Part shown: positions 16,957 to 24,488 of the stretch, one piece after another
Layout: every line of letters starts with the position of its first letter
Numbering within the stretch: position 1 is the first letter of the stretch
Assembly (NCBI GenBank): GCA_027600665.1
Contig: JADGJL010000001.1
Span: 310,001-374,000 of the forward strand
From: Irineochytrium annulatum
Taxonomy: Eukaryota > Chytridiomycota > Chytridiomycetes > Chytridiales > Chytridiaceae
Direction of reading: 5' to 3'
DNA: 64,000 bases
Notes under the pieces: model-generated
Database searches by the model: none
Told to the model about the DNA's origin: nothing
The model's input: the letters and a program-made list of their open reading frames with translations, nothing else
Translations under genes and position numbers: made by a program

Positions 16957-18234
16957 TTATTTAGATACTTCTTCACTTATACTTTCCCATACATCTAAAA
17001 CAGGTTTTAAAAAATATCCTGGATTCCCTTCAGAAATTTTCGTTTCCAAAAATTTAATGTTCCCAAAATATCTTCTCTGGAATTCGGTCATATAACTTCT
17101 GGATTTCCCATCAGAAGTTATTACAGAAACACAAAGTGCTTCCGCTTTATCTAGTGTCTCACTAACAGGAGTACCGTCCATTATTGCATCTACATCTCTA
17201 GATACCCATGCCTCATTGATATTAATTATACAAGTGGCTTTTGTTTCCTTAACATATTGAGCAAGCTCTTTCATAATTAAAAACTTATCTGATTTGTCTT
17301 CTGGAATAACAGAGCGTAACTCCCACCCTTTGTAGGGCACTTTAATAAACTGTATCCATTGGTGATACTTATCTTTTTTAAGCACTTTCAAAGCCATTTC
17401 ATTCAAAGTATCAGCAAACTTAAATGGATCATGTTTTGAACCAGTAAACTGACTAGGTATCTTGGAGAAATATCTTTTCTTAGCTGCTGATATTATTTGT
17501 TCATTCATTTTCACTGTATTCGTTTCAAATGTTCTTGTTTGAAAGTCACTTAATACTATATTTTGTGTTCTGAATGTTGCATTCATATTCATACAGCTAT
17601 ATTGTCCCGTCAGATCATCATAGGATAACGGGTGTAAGGAATCTCGGAGTGAGCATTCAATATAATTAGAACCTGCTTGTTTATGTGCATCAAGAACGAT
17701 ATCTTTAGCAAAATTAAACCCGTATGCAAGAGCATCGAGAATTTCCCAATCAGGTAGGTCTTCGGCTACCCATCTTCGTTCTACAACTGCTATACACTCT
17801 TTTAATCGATGTTCAGGAATTTCAACTTTTTCTTTGATAATACTTTTTGCCTTGTGAGCAATTATCTCAGAGGGCAAAAGCGCTGGTACATCAAACTTAT
17901 ACTCCATAAGGTTAAAATAACTATGAATTAGAACATTTGCCTGGCTTTTTGTTTCAAGATCTTTTTGATGAACGATTTTGACTCTCGCTTCATTAAGCCA
18001 CTTCATAATTGGATCAGTTTTCATTTTTGATTGCCAATTTGGATACCAAGAATCAAAGTCTATAATTTTTTCTTTTTCATTTTGAAGAGCAAAAGTCAAA
18101 TTTCTTAAAGCTTGAATGGTTGCATTGATATTTACTCTAAACCCTTCTGGATCGAAATAGTTATCATAGGCTTGGTGCCACAAACGATGTGCTTCAAGTA
18201 ATCTTTTATGTGTATAAGGAATAATACAATCCAT
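16957..18234 (-). CDS. hypothetical protein, first cassette of array A
   Basis: A 425-residue soluble protein starting MDCIIPYTHKRLLEAHRLWH, with a GGGAGG site. The N-terminal third is helical (HRLWHQAYDNYFDPEGFRVNINAT) and resembles HEPN-like or long alpha-hairpin regions only in general character. The C-terminal part contains a mixed alpha/beta region (ATCIININEAWVSRDVDAIM, with a catalytic-looking Glu/Asp pattern that I cannot assign). No membrane segment. It occupies the position directly next to the attI-like junction, which in integrons is the most recently inserted cassette. Function unknown. Confidence 0.8.
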   Translation of the reverse strand: MDCIIPYTHKRLLEAHRLWHQAYDNYFDPEGFRVNINATIQALRNLTFALQNEKEKIIDFDSWYPNWQSKMKTDPIMKWLNEARVKIVHQKDLETKSQANVLIHSYFNLMEYKFDVPALLPSEIIAHKAKSIIKEKVEIPEHRLKECIAVVERRWVAEDLPDWEILDALAYGFNFAKDIVLDAHKQAGSNYIECSLRDSLHPLSYDDLTGQYSCMNMNATFRTQNIVLSDFQTRTFETNTVKMNEQIISAAKKRYFSKIPSQFTGSKHDPFKFADTLNEMALKVLKKDKYHQWIQFIKVPYKGWELRSVIPEDKSDKFLIMKELAQYVKETKATCIININEAWVSRDVDAIMDGTPVSETLDKAEALCVSVITSDGKSRSYMTEFQRRYFGNIKFLETKISEGNPGYFLKPVLDVWESISEEVSK

Positions 18235-18274
18235 ATTAGCCTCCCAATATTAATTTATTTGTCACAATAATTTC

Positions 18275-18405
18275 AACTAACATCAAATCTATGTACTTCG
18301 TAAATAACACACATCCTACCTGATATCTGAACTACGTATATGATAACCTATGCGGTGATATTTGCGAAGAAAAATTTGGTGAAAAAGGGGGGACTATTAG
18401 GATAA
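18275..18405 (-). other. attI-like recombination junction A
   Basis: Directly downstream of the recombinase stop. It shares with the junction at 41271-41400 the block ATGTACTTCGTAAATA (18291-18306), the block ATCTGAACTACGTATATGAT and GCGAAGAAAAATTTGG. It ends in ATGTTAGTTGAAAT (minus strand), where the GTTAG box gives way to cassette sequence. Conservation between the two loci stops exactly at this box. Confidence 0.65.
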
Positions 18406-19293
18406 TCAATCTCCCAAATCCATCCGATCCAGCGGGCTTTGAATACGCTGGATATTTTTCGTAGTAACATGCGTATATCGCTGAGTTGTACGTGCACTCG
18501 TATGACCAAGTAGCTCCTGAATGTAGCGGAGGTCTGTCCCGTTTTCTAGCAAATGAGTGGCAAAGGAATGCCTTAACACATGAATACTAACCTTCTTCAC
18601 AATTCCTGCGCGTTGTCTAGCTTCTTCAAAAACCTTCTGTACGCTCCGCTCAGTAAGATGTCGATCAGAAGATTGGCCCAGAAATAGCCAACGATTGGGA
18701 CTGTATTCATCTATGTATTTCTGCACCATATCCCAGGCGAGGCTTGAAAGTAGCGTCCTCCGATCCTTTTGACCCTTTCCCTGTCTCACAATGAGTGTCT
18801 GCCTTTCAATATCCAGATAGGTGAAACGCAGACGCACAACTTCACCTACACGAAGCCCGGAAGAATAGGTCACAAACAATATGGCCTTATGTTTAGGGTT
18901 GGTTACGGATTTGAGTAATTGTGCAACTTCCTTTTCGGACATCACTTGTGGAAGCTTGGTCTGCTTCTTGGGACGAATATACTGGATATCCGTAGGATGA
19001 TGGAGCACATGTTTGCAATAGAAGCGGAGCGCGCTAATGGTCTGATTCACGCTTGAATGGGAAATTCCTCGCTCCAGCAAACCTAAACAATACATCTGAA
19101 CATTGGAAGTAGTGACATCCTTATTTTTAAGGCTAAGGCTGCTTAGAAAACGCTCGACCTGATTACAATACGCTTTGATCGTTTTGCGACTATATCCTCG
19201 TAACTTTAGTGCCTTCTGTAACGGTTCTTTGCTCCGGGGTAATCTGAACTTCATCTGGATCAAACTGGCTCGTAAACTCCTGGATGGCCGCAA
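18406..19293 (-). CDS. Xer-like tyrosine recombinase, catalytic portion (copy 1)
   Basis: The SAM-like core-binding region starts near LQKALKLRGYSRKTIKAYCNQ. The catalytic domain keeps the full set: Arg in SSGLRVGEVVRLR, Lys in VRQGKGQKDRR, HxLR in HVLRHSFATHLLENG, His in LLGHTSARTTQ and nucleophile Tyr in QRYTHVT. It ends NIQRIQSPLDRMDLGD. I see no extra helix segment before HxLR of the kind that marks IntI integrases. The first 25 or so residues of this frame (MRPSRSLRASLIQ) are out-of-frame linker sequence. The true N-terminus is the separate frame at 19190-19459. So this is a frameshifted copy that could still make a catalytic fragment. Confidence 0.85.
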   Translation of the reverse strand: MRPSRSLRASLIQMKFRLPRSKEPLQKALKLRGYSRKTIKAYCNQVERFLSSLSLKNKDVTTSNVQMYCLGLLERGISHSSVNQTISALRFYCKHVLHHPTDIQYIRPKKQTKLPQVMSEKEVAQLLKSVTNPKHKAILFVTYSSGLRVGEVVRLRFTYLDIERQTLIVRQGKGQKDRRTLLSSLAWDMVQKYIDEYSPNRWLFLGQSSDRHLTERSVQKVFEEARQRAGIVKKVSIHVLRHSFATHLLENGTDLRYIQELLGHTSARTTQRYTHVTTKNIQRIQSPLDRMDLGD

Positions 19294-19459
19294 TAGTGTA
19301 GGGTATGATCCACATTTTCTGTTTGGGTTCCCACTTTCTGCCCGTAATCTGGCGAATGCGCTGAATATATGCAGGGTTATAGGGACAACGAATATGCAAT
19401 GAATGAGTAGAACCTTTAGTTATGGTAATCTTCTTTTCCGTTGTAGTATCATCGTTCAT
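19190..19459 (-). CDS. N-terminal domain of the split recombinase (copy 1)
   Basis: An 89-codon frame with an AAAGGAGAG site. It encodes a compact domain with YNPAYIQRIRQITGRKWEP and KMWIIPYTIAAIQEFTSQFD. Related N-terminal domains precede the catalytic part in some Xer-like recombinases and are thought to contact arm or inner DNA sites. It overlaps the catalytic frame by about 100 bases. Compared with copy 2, the linker between VQITPEQ and LQKALKLRG is shorter here and the reading frame changes. A deletion has therefore split one gene of about 370 codons. Confidence 0.7.
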   Translation of the reverse strand: MNDDTTTEKKITITKGSTHSLHIRCPYNPAYIQRIRQITGRKWEPKQKMWIIPYTIAAIQEFTSQFDPDEVQITPEQRTVTEGTKVTRI

Positions 19460-19511
19460 AGGAAACTCTCCTTTGTTTGAGTCTATGTCTTTCTCCGCAA
19501 TTTTGAGAAAT

Positions 19512-19572
19512 AAAAAGGAAGGCTATCCTCATCCCAAAAAGGGAATCAGATGACCTTCCGATGCTTTCGGAA
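19512..19572 (-). promoter_or_regulatory. recombinase leader with overlapping hairpins (copy 1)
   Basis: On the minus strand TTCCGAAAGCATCGGAA (hairpin 1) is followed by GGAAGG...CCTTCC (hairpin 2) and TTTTTATTT, 55 bases before the recombinase N-terminal start. The segment TCGGAAGG is shared by both stems, so the two folds exclude each other. Stem 2 plus the T-run is a canonical terminator. The same layout occurs at 42555-42609 and, weakened, at 27497-27547. Confidence 0.6.
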
Positions 19573-19671
19573 CATATATGATCTTTAAAAGTAAAGATGG
19601 GCACAGCCAGTGCAATAAAAAACTGCCACTCCATGTAGCTTCAACAAAGTATACCTACTGTCAATTTGTCC

Positions 19672-19965
19672 TCATGGATAATAGTAGACGATTGAACCCG
19701 CAGGTATTTCGTCTGGGGATATACTTTTACCCAAACATATACCGATATTCTTTTTACCCGCAATAGAATGATTAATTTGAGTAGAAACAACTCCAAACAC
19801 TTGCTCCTCCCCATCCGTTTTTTTGATAATAATCTGGTCACCGATCATCTCTTTGATTGTTGAAGGAAGTAGTTCATCCAACTCTTCATTGGCTCCCATG
19901 ACGATGGTTCCGAATTCCGGTGTATCGAAGACTAACCCCACGCCAAACAGCATTTTAGTTTCCAT
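19672..19965 (-). CDS. probable immunity or partner protein of the WXG toxin
   Basis: A 97-residue soluble beta-rich protein (MLFGVGLVFDTPEFGTIVMG, ending PAGSIVYYYP) with an AAGGAGG site. It starts 12 bases after the stop of the polymorphic toxin gene, which is the standard place for the cognate immunity gene in LXG/WXG systems. I do not recognise a named family. A fragment of a paralogous gene survives at 33691-33760. Confidence 0.7.
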   Translation of the reverse strand: METKMLFGVGLVFDTPEFGTIVMGANEELDELLPSTIKEMIGDQIIIKKTDGEEQVFGVVSTQINHSIAGKKNIGICLGKSISPDEIPAGSIVYYYP

Positions 19966-19977
19966 TGTAAGGCCTCC

Positions 19978-21216
19978 TTATCTCTGATCTATGAATAGCT
20001 CGCCTTTGACATCTCGCACTCTGAGATCGGCATTACGAAGTCTAACCATCGCGTCTCTTAATAAAGCATACCGTTCAGTAGAATTGAGTTCAGGAGCAAA
20101 CCTTGCTGCCCGGATACTTGCCTGAGCCTCATCAAGAGCATAGTTTCTCTTGATGACTTTAGGAGGAAGATCATAAAGTGGGAACGATCTGCCTGCGATA
20201 GAAGCCTCATAGTGCCCAACAATCTCGTGAGCTAGTGTAGCATTCATTGAAATGCGTGTATTCGCACTCAAAGTCCCTACTCCCGGGGCTGCTGCTGGTA
20301 AGACATCCGTATTGATGACCAAGCGATTATACATCATGCCTGTATTCCAGGTATCATAATAACCAGGTTGTGCGATTAAGATATTTTCTTCGGGGAAATC
20401 AAGCTTGTTCAAGTAACGCTTTATCTCAATCTTTTGGTTATCCGTCAGCGGAAGCTCATTGCGTTGTCCGTCACTTAAAATCTGTCTAAAATCCACTGCA
20501 CCCTCATATTTGACAGGGGTATCGATATGCAGCTTTGGTTTGAAAACAGAGCTTACCCCTAATACCATACCACCTGTACCAAGCAAACTTGCCCAATGTT
20601 CACTTGACCAAGCATTTGTAGGCAAAACGGCTTCCCTAATCGTTCCATGGACTCCAAATGTCAACCAGTTCAATGTGTCTTGAGGCGACTCTAAAGCTTT
20701 GTCAGCTCGATCAACATACCCGTTTACGAGTCCACTTGGAATACCAAATGTCCAGTAATCCAGAAATCCGCCTACACTATCATATCTCTTCTGATATCGG
20801 TCATCTGCCGATTGAATAAATGCTTGTCCTAGCTCTTTTAAACTATCTACAGACTTCTCAACTGCATTCCGATCGTCTACACCTTCCTGTGGGCCACAAG
20901 CATTCGGTGGGGGTGGTGGTAAACAGTTCATGTCTACTTGCCCTTCCGACCCGTGATCAGCATGGAGAAATCGTTCTCCATGGATATGTAACACAGTTGA
21001 TATTGAACTCATAAGTGTGACAACTTCAGTCATAACAAGCTGTGACTTCTTGAAATCATAGTAGAACCTTTCTCTAGTACTCCCATCCCAGTTCGCTTCT
21101 ATATCAGTCATGCTTCGTAGAAGACTTTCATTCATGTGTTGAAGAGTAGTATAAGCTGCAGAGAACTGTTTACTAATTGCGAAAAGTTGCTCTGGCGTAA
21201 CCATAATTCTCGTCAT
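19978..21216 (-). CDS. WXG-type polymorphic toxin with C-terminal zincin-like domain
   Basis: A 412-residue protein in three parts. Residues about 1-95 form a helical WXG100-like secretion domain (EANWDGSTRERFYYDF holds the WxG turn). The middle region resembles a pre-toxin TG segment (NWLTFGVHGTIREAVLP). The C-terminal region contains LAHEIVGHYEAS, an HExxH zinc-protease signature. Export is expected through a type VII (Yuk/Ess) system, which is not encoded in this window. The start is the ATG at 21216, preceded by GAGG. The neighbouring 97-aa gene is the likely immunity protein. The target of the protease-like domain is unknown, and the motif could also be structural. Confidence 0.78.
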   Translation of the reverse strand: MTRIMVTPEQLFAISKQFSAAYTTLQHMNESLLRSMTDIEANWDGSTRERFYYDFKKSQLVMTEVVTLMSSISTVLHIHGERFLHADHGSEGQVDMNCLPPPPPNACGPQEGVDDRNAVEKSVDSLKELGQAFIQSADDRYQKRYDSVGGFLDYWTFGIPSGLVNGYVDRADKALESPQDTLNWLTFGVHGTIREAVLPTNAWSSEHWASLLGTGGMVLGVSSVFKPKLHIDTPVKYEGAVDFRQILSDGQRNELPLTDNQKIEIKRYLNKLDFPEENILIAQPGYYDTWNTGMMYNRLVINTDVLPAAAPGVGTLSANTRISMNATLAHEIVGHYEASIAGRSFPLYDLPPKVIKRNYALDEAQASIRAARFAPELNSTERYALLRDAMVRLRNADLRVRDVKGELFIDQR

Positions 21217-21400
21217 AGAATACCTCACACCTACTAAAGAAATATTTAGTTTCTGAATTCAGGGAATATCTGGATTTTACCGTTCGTTTATTAACTGTGT
21301 CAAATACCTGTAGCAATAAGCCAGTGAAGGATCTAAACTAGAGCCCTGATCATTTTTGTTGTTACCTTTGAGTTTGTTTATATACTTGTCCAACTAATTT

Positions 21401-21436
21401 AAAGACAGCAGGTCCCGATAAGGAACTGCTGTCTTT
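21401..21436 (-). terminator. intrinsic terminator after the serine hydrolase gene
   Basis: An 11-bp perfect stem, AAAGACAGCAG / CTGCTGTCTTT, with a 14-base loop and T/A-rich flanks. It lies between the serine hydrolase stop (21566) and the toxin start. The rest of the gap 21229-21565 shows nothing else I can name. Confidence 0.75.
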
Positions 21437-21565
21437 ATGTCTTTGTAATTGACCTCAATTAATATCACTTATATATAGGAGTCATCCGCAAGCCTTTGTA
21501 ATTTTTTAAATATCCACATTCAGCGTTTGCCACTCTATACATACAAATGCAACCCCACAACACGT

Positions 21566-22915
21566 TTATTTCGTTTGTAAAGTAGCATCTGGATAAAATA
21601 GACGAGCAAAGCTGTCACACTGAAAAGCAGCTTTTGTGAATTTCGTTATATCAAGCTGTCTGAATAAATCGGTAAATCTAGCGGCAGGCCGTCGTGCGGA
21701 TTGAAAATATCCTCCCCCCTCGGAAGTAATAATATTAGAATTTACGCTATCACCAAAAATTTCTTTGATGAGCCCATAACCATAAACTTCTTCAAAAGAC
21801 TGATTTGTCATGACCACCACCCCAAATTTAGATGCGGGATCAAAGACAACTTTGCTAGAGAATGCTTTCAAATTCCCCTCGTGCATCAGTGTAGGCACCC
21901 AGTATTCCATCTCAACGAACCCATGCGCAAATCGCGGAGTAGAAGTCCCTTCATAATATAGACTTGTTGACAACATTTCGTTCAACGTATCCCTGTTCTT
22001 AAATAATACAGTGCTATCATCTACTGGCATCAACGCTGCAAGGAATTTCCCTAAATCTTCTGCTGTCCCAATCGCTGCCCCGGCAGGATAAAATGTTACG
22101 TATCCTCTGTTCTCAGGGATCAGTTTCAAATCTTTTGTATACCCTTCAACCTCATTCCTTCTTTGTACTAGATCTGGATGATCTTGTCCTGTTAGATGAA
22201 TTGAAGTGTCGTTCATATGAAGCGGTTCAAAAATATGTTGTTTAACATATTCATAAAAAGGTTGTCCACTTATCTCTTCCACGATGTAACCAGCTAGACC
22301 AACACCGTAGTTCGAATAACCCACTATGCTATTCGGTTTATAGATCTGTTTTGGCTCATTTCTACGTAACGTTTCTCCTAATGCTAACGTTTCTTTCTCG
22401 GAGTAATACAAAACCCCGGCCGCTGTTTGATCTTCCCAACCCGCATTGTGATGCATCAGGTTCAAGAGGGTAATTGGATCATCGTATTTCAGCTTTTTGA
22501 AAAATCCATCTGGCAGATATTCCTGGATATCCGTCTGCAAATCAAGCTTTCCTTGTTCGACAAGCTGCATCACACTCGTATAGACCAACAGTTTTGAGAT
22601 CGAAGCCCATTCAAAAACCGTAGAGGTATCCGCCTTTCGCTGATTCTCTATATCTGCGTAACCATATGCCTTATTCACAATGGTTTCGCCATCTTTGATA
22701 GCCACAACCGAAACGGCAGCGGTGTACTTCTCATACGAGGCTACATAAGCATCAATCGTCTCCTCTAAATTGGATAAAGGAATCCCGGATGGTGTAGTCT
22801 CAACCTGTTTCTCTTCAGCGTGGGCAGGTACCGCTATTGCCATAATGATAAATATGAATGATAGAACACAAGCGATTACTTTGTTTAACGTGTGATGTCT
22901 ACAATTCATCTGCAT
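21566..22915 (-). CDS. secreted serine hydrolase of the class C beta-lactamase/PBP family
   Basis: 449 residues. A signal peptide (NKVIACVLSFIFIIMAIAVPAHA) is followed by the serine beta-lactamase-like fold. The catalytic SxxK is in EWASISKLLVY (about residue 105). The YxN element is VGYSNYGVG, and an HxG-type third motif is LMHEGNLKAFSS. This family includes D-aminopeptidases, esterases and peptidoglycan-remodelling enzymes as well as AmpC-like lactamases, so antibiotic resistance should not be assumed. AAGGAGAG precedes the ATG. Composition is lower in GC than the backbone. Confidence 0.88.
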   Translation of the reverse strand: MQMNCRHHTLNKVIACVLSFIFIIMAIAVPAHAEEKQVETTPSGIPLSNLEETIDAYVASYEKYTAAVSVVAIKDGETIVNKAYGYADIENQRKADTSTVFEWASISKLLVYTSVMQLVEQGKLDLQTDIQEYLPDGFFKKLKYDDPITLLNLMHHNAGWEDQTAAGVLYYSEKETLALGETLRRNEPKQIYKPNSIVGYSNYGVGLAGYIVEEISGQPFYEYVKQHIFEPLHMNDTSIHLTGQDHPDLVQRRNEVEGYTKDLKLIPENRGYVTFYPAGAAIGTAEDLGKFLAALMPVDDSTVLFKNRDTLNEMLSTSLYYEGTSTPRFAHGFVEMEYWVPTLMHEGNLKAFSSKVVFDPASKFGVVVMTNQSFEEVYGYGLIKEIFGDSVNSNIITSEGGGYFQSARRPAARFTDLFRQLDITKFTKAAFQCDSFARLFYPDATLQTK

Positions 22916-23027
22916 TTGCTTCTCTCCTTTTATATGAAATGTTAATTACATCTCTTGTTTTCGAGTATGCGTTTTCAAAAGAGTCCTCATGGCTCCAAAT
23001 CATTTTCAAATGCAATTACACTTCCAT

Positions 23028-23402
23028 TCAAGAGAGAGGTCGGAGAATTTCACCTTTCCAATTAACGATGTTTATTTCTTTATCTTTCAAGAGGCACCAA
23101 TCAATGATTTCACCTATCAATTTTGGCGTGATGATCTCATCGCTCCATTTCGGTGTTAGTACTCTTCTGTATCCTATATATTCAGTTGTCCAGCCTTCGA
23201 ATTCTTCTCCGATGATGACTATAAATGGGATCTTGTTCTTAATACTGTGTTGTCCCACTTCATAAGTGACGATTAACTTCTTATCCTCAGAAACGATATG
23301 TAATTTGATTATTCCTTCATCGTCAATATCCGATTCAACATACCAATAAAATAATCGATTAGAGCGAACGATTTTACGTTTATATTTTTTTCTTACGCCC
23401 AT
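23028..23402 (-). CDS. hypothetical protein, 124 aa
   Basis: A small soluble protein with a basic start (MGVRKKYKRKIVRSNRLFYWYV) and alternating hydrophobic and charged residues typical of a beta-sheet. It ends NIVNWKGEILRPLS. A CGAGGTGAG site precedes the ATG. No family recognised. It lies in a run of small co-oriented genes (25.9 to 23.0 kb) that look like immunity or orphan cassette genes. Confidence 0.72.
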   Translation of the reverse strand: MGVRKKYKRKIVRSNRLFYWYVESDIDDEGIIKLHIVSEDKKLIVTYEVGQHSIKNKIPFIVIIGEEFEGWTTEYIGYRRVLTPKWSDEIITPKLIGEIIDWCLLKDKEINIVNWKGEILRPLS

Positions 23403-23412
23403 AACTCACCTC

Positions 23413-23492
23413 GCATATTCCTTTTTCTCTGTATGCAGTAATTCAACAGTTTGCCCATCTACATGAACACTTTGTTATCCGATGTTGATGGG
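23413..23492 (-). repeat. possible degenerate attC-like site
   Basis: The left part TTCTCTGTATGCAG resembles the TTCCTGTATTCAC of intact sites. The right part ATGAACACTTTGTTATCCGAT resembles GTGAATATTATGTTA plus box. Both halves lie in the right order and spacing between two minus-strand genes. The similarity is weak and I would not call it without the intact copies elsewhere. Confidence 0.25.
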
Positions 23493-23510
23493 CCTTATGA
23501 TTCATTCATT

Positions 23511-23975
23511 TTATTGCTTTGTTATTCTTTCTTTATTGCCTAAGATGACTTCATGAATTTCATCATATAATTGTAAATCTATAAACTCTTCATGAATCCA
23601 TAGTCCTTCCTCAACATCTCCTCCCCCCATACCTCCACTAATCCCATCACCAGGAAAGAGTTTTTCGTAAAATAGTCCTTGACCTTCTCCGTCATTACAG
23701 TCCCATGCAATGGTATCTAAATCTTTTAATAGAGTATGTAATGTCTCCTCACTGCAATTGACTAGTTTCATAGGGCAAGACAAGTAGATTTGTCCTCCAT
23801 AATCACCTTCCATAATTACATATGCATCTGGAGTATTTGCAGCTTTCTTAAAACTATCTATAAATTGATTGTTCGGTAGTCCGTTTGCTTCATTAAGGAT
23901 ATGTCGTACAGGGCTATGGTGCTCTGGAATTACATTCATCTCTTTTTTTTCATCTTTTTCTCTTTCCAAAAACAT
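23511..23975 (-). CDS. hypothetical protein, 154 aa, immunity-like
   Basis: An acidic soluble protein. A central segment DAYVIMEGDYGGQIYLSCPMKLV is followed by a Gly-rich loop (GDGISGGMGGGDVEEGLW) and a C-terminal helix. AGAGGTG lies just before the ATG. An internal Met at codon 13 (MNVIPEHHSP) is an alternative start. The pattern resembles small immunity-type proteins of Bacilli, but I cannot name the family. Confidence 0.7.
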   Translation of the reverse strand: MFLEREKDEKKEMNVIPEHHSPVRHILNEANGLPNNQFIDSFKKAANTPDAYVIMEGDYGGQIYLSCPMKLVNCSEETLHTLLKDLDTIAWDCNDGEGQGLFYEKLFPGDGISGGMGGGDVEEGLWIHEEFIDLQLYDEIHEVILGNKERITKQ

Positions 23976-24014
23976 ACACCTCTTTGTTAGATATTTTTTT
24001 GTACTTTTTTCATA

Positions 24015-24470
24015 TTAGTTATTTACTTCATTCATTCCTACGACTTGTTCCGTTGCTATATTAAATTCGTTAACATTAATGTTTAACTTGATTATTCCTT
24101 CTTTATCCAGCCCTTTAGTATCTAATTTAAAAGTACCTGTCAGTTCTTCCGAGCTATTACCATCAATTTTCATATTTATGTCCAATTTAATATCCCTATC
24201 AATTAATCGCTCCTGAATATTCTTACTCAAGATCGGTTCAACTGTTTTTAGCATTATTGATGTATTGGTTCTATTTCGAAGATTGAAATTGTATGTCACG
24301 ACTGTAATACCTGCATCTTCTTCGCTCTCTCCCAGTCCAATTGTAATTGAGTTTATGTCTAACCCATCCTCAACAATTTCATCCGTCTTTACACTGCTTG
24401 AACTACAACCACTTAGGGCTAGTATCATTAAAAGAAATATTAAAATCATTGAACGCTTTTGATTCTTCAA
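24015..24470 (-). CDS. small lipoprotein
   Basis: 151 residues starting with TTG after an AAGGAG site. Signal peptide RSMILIFLLMILALSGC, with the lipobox LSGC giving a lipidated Cys near residue 22. The mature part is a predicted beta-sandwich (ITVVTYNFNLRNRTNTSIML; TGTFKLDTKGLDKEGII). It starts 19 bases after the stop of the membrane-protein gene, so the two are one transcript. Function unknown. Confidence 0.78.
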   Translation of the reverse strand: MKNQKRSMILIFLLMILALSGCSSSSVKTDEIVEDGLDINSITIGLGESEEDAGITVVTYNFNLRNRTNTSIMLKTVEPILSKNIQERLIDRDIKLDINMKIDGNSSEELTGTFKLDTKGLDKEGIIKLNINVNEFNIATEQVVGMNEVNN

Positions 24471-24488
24471 TTCGAAACTCCTTTAGAT

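Larger units (their letters stand above)
10340..19572 (-). mobile_element. integron-like cassette array A with recombinase
   Basis: Reading right to left: leader hairpin, recombinase fragments (19459-18406), attI-like junction (18275-18405), then gene cassettes of 425 aa, 340 aa, reverse transcriptase, 348 aa, a decayed gene and a two-gene SEC-C unit. attC-like sites lie at 16832-16927, 15630-15725, 13860-13983 and 12633-12748. All genes are on the minus strand, AT-rich, with no obvious promoters between them. The boundary rule (each cassette's 3' box matches its own 5' box) is described in the findings. The left limit is uncertain because the last site is degraded. I use the terminator as the edge. 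Confidence 0.7.

Noticed and set aside
18406..19459. Calling the recombinase IntI
   Set aside because: The catalytic domain runs from the Lys loop to HVLRH without the extra helix region characteristic of IntI, and the N-terminal domain is different. It is better described as Xer-like.
18406..19459. Programmed frameshifting to join the two recombinase frames
   Set aside because: No slippery heptamer is seen in the overlap, and copy 2 is broken at a different place, so independent deletions are simpler.
21566..22915. Annotating the serine hydrolase as an AmpC beta-lactamase
   Set aside because: SxxK and YxN motifs are shared by many esterases and peptidases of this fold. Nothing specific for lactamase activity can be read.
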